Assembly: GCF_000789235.1 (NCBI RefSeq)
Contig: NZ_KN525716.1
Span: forward strand, 1,022,071-1,086,070
Direction of reading: 5' to 3'
Length of the DNA: 64,000 nucleotides
From: Wocania ichthyoenteri Th78
GTDB lineage: Bacteria > Bacteroidota > Bacteroidia > Flavobacteriales > Flavobacteriaceae
The notes under the pieces were generated by a model. It was not told the DNA's origin and did not search any database. It saw only the letters and a program-made list of their open reading frames with translations. This document shows, one piece after another, positions 61,853 through 64,000 of the stretch. The translations under genes were made by a program, and so were the position numbers. Position 1 is the first letter of the stretch. Each line of letters starts with the position of its first letter.

Positions 61853-61880
61853 CAAATATAATATGCTAGAAGAGAACAAA
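61853..61880 (-). promoter_or_regulatory. Promoter TTTG-N16-TATATTTG before DUF4230
   Basis: Minus-strand TTTG, 16 bp, then TATATTTG: a near-consensus Bacteroidota promoter ~118 bp before the DUF4230 start, predicting a ~110-nt leader. Confidence 0.55.
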
Positions 61881-61921
61881 TGTTAACTAAAGGTTAAACA
61901 AATATTAAGTTAAATAAAGCA

Positions 61922-61980
61922 TAAAAAAACACCAATTATAAACCATATTATTTATGATTTAAGTAACTGATGTTTTTTTG
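61922..61980. terminator. Possible bidirectional terminator after GSCFA gene
   Basis: AAAAAAACACCA and TGATGTTTTTTT (one mismatch) form a 12-bp stem with an inner ATAAA/TTTAT pairing. T tracts exist on both strands. Confidence 0.4.
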
Positions 61981-62135
61981 ATACGTACTGATTAATAGCG
62001 TTTTAAATCTACAATTATAAGTTTAATTTTAAATAATTTATCGATAAACCGTTATTAAAAAAGATGAAACGTAGCAATCAATATTTATACCTGCTAATTA
62101 AAAACTATATGGATTATTTGTAAAGGCATTACAAA

Positions 62136-63095
62136 TTAAAACTCAATAAAAGGAAATTCTCTTTGAAGAAATTCTTTTTTACTTTCTAAACTTTGAAGAA
62201 ATTTAGTATGTGCTTCAGAATTTGGATTGAAAGGCTTATGTTGTAATCCTTTTTGAATCGTATCCACGTCTCTCATAGTTTTAGAAGCTTCTTTTGAAAT
62301 CCAAACCTCTTGAAACTTCTCCCAAATATAATGTATTGCCATACTGTTTGGATGCAACATATCTTCATTATAAAAACGATAATCTCGAAGTTCATCCATC
62401 ATAATTTCATAAGAAGGGAAATAAGAAAGATTAATAAACTGCATTTGTGATGACAGTAATTTATGAATTGCAGAAATTAGGTGTGCTTTACTTTGTGTGT
62501 TTTCAACAAAACCATCTTTAATATGTCTAACAGGTGACACCGTAAAAATAATTGAAACATCAGTATTTACGCTTTTAATTAATTCGAGTAGATTTTTTAA
62601 GGATTCAAAGACAGCATCAACTGGCATTAATTCTTTTTTAAATTGCTTTTGCGGTACTTTATGACAATTAGCAACTATTTTATTGGTTTCAATATGATTA
62701 TAAACCCAAGCTGTCCCTAATGTGATTATTATGTGTGTTGATTTACTGATTTGTTTGTTTATTGATTTTATAGCAAGATTCAAATCTGCTAATAAATCTT
62801 CTTTTGAAGTATTACTTAACCTTGAATGCGCGTCAAAACAATGCCATTGTTCATTTTGAAAAAAGACATCATCTTCAGAATATTCTTTTTTATCAATAGC
62901 ACTAGTAAATAATGTTTCAATGGCTTTAGAGTGAAATAGTATTCCGAACGGATTTTGTGAATTTTGAAACTTGAAATAGTTGAGTTTTTCTCCAATATTT
63001 TCTGAAAAACAAGAACCCAATAATAGAACATTAGAGTTATAATCTATTTGATTATTAGATTGTTTTTCTATTAGTATTTGTGTTTGTAGCTTCAT
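62136..63095 (-). CDS. GSCFA-domain protein
   Basis: Protein of 319 residues. The GSCF motif is at 27-30 (VLLLGSCFSENIGE), with NPFGILFH next, HIIITLGTAWVY, TVSPVRHIKDG and LHPNSMAIHYIWEKFQE. This is the GSCFA family, an SGNH-hydrolase-like group that may act on surface glycans; activity is unproven. The ATG at 63095 (MKLQTQILIE) is chosen over one at 63116. Confidence 0.9.
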   Translation of the reverse strand: MKLQTQILIEKQSNNQIDYNSNVLLLGSCFSENIGEKLNYFKFQNSQNPFGILFHSKAIETLFTSAIDKKEYSEDDVFFQNEQWHCFDAHSRLSNTSKEDLLADLNLAIKSINKQISKSTHIIITLGTAWVYNHIETNKIVANCHKVPQKQFKKELMPVDAVFESLKNLLELIKSVNTDVSIIFTVSPVRHIKDGFVENTQSKAHLISAIHKLLSSQMQFINLSYFPSYEIMMDELRDYRFYNEDMLHPNSMAIHYIWEKFQEVWISKEASKTMRDVDTIQKGLQHKPFNPNSEAHTKFLQSLESKKEFLQREFPFIEF

Positions 63096-63165
63096 AGAAT
63101 TAATTTCCTGTAACATTTTCTACTTTTCACACACTAATAACGAATAACATTTAACAATTATAAAC

Positions 63166-63267
63166 ATGAAAAAGAATAAAATCAAATATGCATCATTAAA
63201 ACATAAATTTTTAAAATTTTACAGATGTGAAATAAAAACGTTCAATAAAATTTTAGGAATTAAATAA
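63166..63267 (+). CDS. Possible 33-residue basic peptide
   Basis: Short frame MKKNKIKYASLKHKFLKFYR then CEIKTFNKILGIK, with 11 lysines. The start has no evident promoter or ribosome site. It is opposite to its neighbours and the composition matches the AT-rich DNA, so it may be chance. Confidence 0.2.
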   Translation: MKKNKIKYASLKHKFLKFYRCEIKTFNKILGIK

Positions 63268-63270
63268 CTT

Positions 63271-64000
63271 TTAATTTAAATAACCCTTAGCTTTTTCTAA
63301 AGCCTCACTAATTCCATCTGGGTTCTTACCTCCTGCGGTTGCAAAAAATGGTTGTCCGCCGCCGCCGCCTTGAATATATTTACCCAATTCTCTAACTACT
63401 TGTCCGGCATTTAATCCTTTACTTGCTACTAATTCTTTTGAAATATAACAAGATAACAATGCTTTTCCGTTTTGTTCGGTTGCAAATAATAGAAATAAGT
63501 TATCGAACTGACTTCCCAACTCGAAAGCAACATCTTTTATACCTGAAGCATCTAAATCTAGTTTTTTAGCTAAAAATTGAATACCATTAATATCTTGTAA
63601 CTCACTTTTAAGTTCGCCTTTTATGTTTTTCGCTTTATCTTTTAATAAAGCCTCTATTTGCTTTTTAAGATTTGCATTTTCATCTTGTAAATTCTGCAAT
63701 GCTTTAACAGGTTCTTTGGTGTTATTAAGCAAATCTTTCATTTCAAAGTAAGCACGGTTATTTTCAAAGTAAAAATCTTTAACCGCATCGTTTGTAATAG
63801 CTTCAATACGACGTATTCCTGCAGCCACAGCACCTTCCGATACTATTTTGAAATGCCAAATATCAGCTGTATTTTTCACATGTGTGCCTCCACAAAGCTC
63901 TATAGATTTCCCAAATCGAATAGCACGAACTGTATCGCCATATTTTTCACCAAATAAACTCATTGCACCTTCTGCAATAGCTTCTTCTTTTGGTATATTT
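63271..64000 (-). CDS. alaS: Alanyl-tRNA synthetase, C-terminal part (cut by window edge)
   Basis: The 3' part of alaS; the frame runs on through position 64000 (reading [12 protein letters not shown] before [10 protein letters not shown]), so the 5' part is outside the window. The second editing-domain zinc motif is visible in [16 protein letters not shown] (Cys and His). A Lys-rich coiled coil follows, then the C-Ala domain ending [22 protein letters not shown]. It charges tRNA-Ala and edits mischarged Ser/Gly. Confidence 0.95.
   Translation of the reverse strand, partial: NIPKEEAIAEGAMSLFGEKYGDTVRAIRFGKSIELCGGTHVKNTADIWHFKIVSEGAVAAGIRRIEAITNDAVKDFYFENNRAYFEMKDLLNNTKEPVKALQNLQDENANLKKQIEALLKDKAKNIKGELKSELQDINGIQFLAKKLDLDASGIKDVAFELGSQFDNLFLLFATEQNGKALLSCYISKELVASKGLNAGQVVRELGKYIQGGGGGQPFFATAGGKNPDGISEALEKAKGYLN

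Larger units (their letters stand above)
61789..61980. repeat. 16-bp perfect inverted repeat, arms 160 bp apart
   Basis: CAAAAAAACATCAGTT at 61789-61804 and AACTGATGTTTTTTTG at 61965-61980 are exact inverse complements. A third related arm, AAAAAAACACCA, lies at 61923. It may be a pair of terminators or the ends of a small element. Confidence 0.5.
61736..62135. other. Gene-free spacer of 400 bp with an inverted repeat and a promoter
   Basis: No coding frame found. It contains a TAnnTTTG promoter (61853-61880), an inverted repeat of 16 bp (61789-61804 / 61965-61980) and a related terminator-like hairpin (61922-61980). Confidence 0.6.

Overview
The window is a 64 kb piece of the chromosome of a bacterium of the family Flavobacteriaceae (phylum Bacteroidota), probably free-living and aquatic or marine. 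The evidence is the low GC content (about one third by eye), the lack of Shine-Dalgarno sequences before most starts, promoters of the Bacteroidota type (TTG, 16-19 bp, TAnnTTTG), and families typical of the group: DUF4295 beside L33/L28, GSCFA, DUF4230, DUF5522, BshC, a TonB-receptor-like outer membrane protein and a CxPSR sulfatase. The genus cannot be fixed from the sequence. I see no prophage, insertion sequence, CRISPR array, tRNA or rRNA. This is mostly core genome with small accessory genes and many small dispersed repeats.

Layout. 0-7.4 kb (all minus strand): a HExxH protein, a LysM/periplasmic-binding-fold protein, guaA, and an operon of bshC (bacillithiol) with a PLP decarboxylase. 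7.5-15.4 kb: secreted or lipoprotein hydrolases (esterase-like, M14 carboxypeptidase, beta-lactamase-fold hydrolase, amidase) around rimO. 15.4-21.9 kb (minus): ftsY, a ribosomal cluster (rpmB, rpmG, DUF4295), a tightly packed FAH-Hpt-cinA operon, a DEDDh exonuclease and a lipoyl E2 acyltransferase. 22-29 kb: two GT2 glycosyltransferases after recR, a sodium:solute symporter, a CoA-binding protein and a TonB-receptor-like beta-barrel protein. 29.2-30 kb has no gene but holds four hairpins and a dispersed repeat. 30-40.5 kb: fabH, htpG, a sulfatase, lipB, a Pmp3-type small membrane protein, lysS and a hybrid histidine kinase. 40.5-45.7 kb (minus): a run of membrane proteins (YiaAB, small membrane protein, DUF2157, TIGR02117, GDYXXLXY) and two overlapping alpha/beta hydrolases. 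45.8-49.2 kb: an unrecognised helical protein with a secreted partner, and a Spy-like protein. 49.3-51.4 kb: NTF2-like, SDR and tautomerase genes downstream of a Crp/Fnr regulator. 51.5-55 kb: hemL, a GH73-type glucosaminidase, a PLP desulfhydrase/ACC deaminase-like enzyme and a tiny HEKIH membrane protein. 55-64 kb: DUF5522, DUF4136, a nuclease, bestrophin, phenylalanine hydroxylase, enoyl-CoA hydratase, threonine dehydratase, DUF4230, GSCFA and the 3' part of alaS.

Most of the structure not explained by genes is in the spacers. There are at least five families of small dispersed palindromic repeats, one of them a composite GCGTTAGGGATTGA...TAACGCCC element in four copies, some with other palindromes nested inside. 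Two 7-bp-periodic arrays lie beside fabH/htpG and lysS. A pair of perfect inverted repeats lies between the Crp-like gene and the operon after it. The clearest little-studied gene set is the DUF2157-TIGR02117-GDYXXLXY operon. I found no obviously new defence or mobile system. Functions are inferred from family features read by eye, without database searches.
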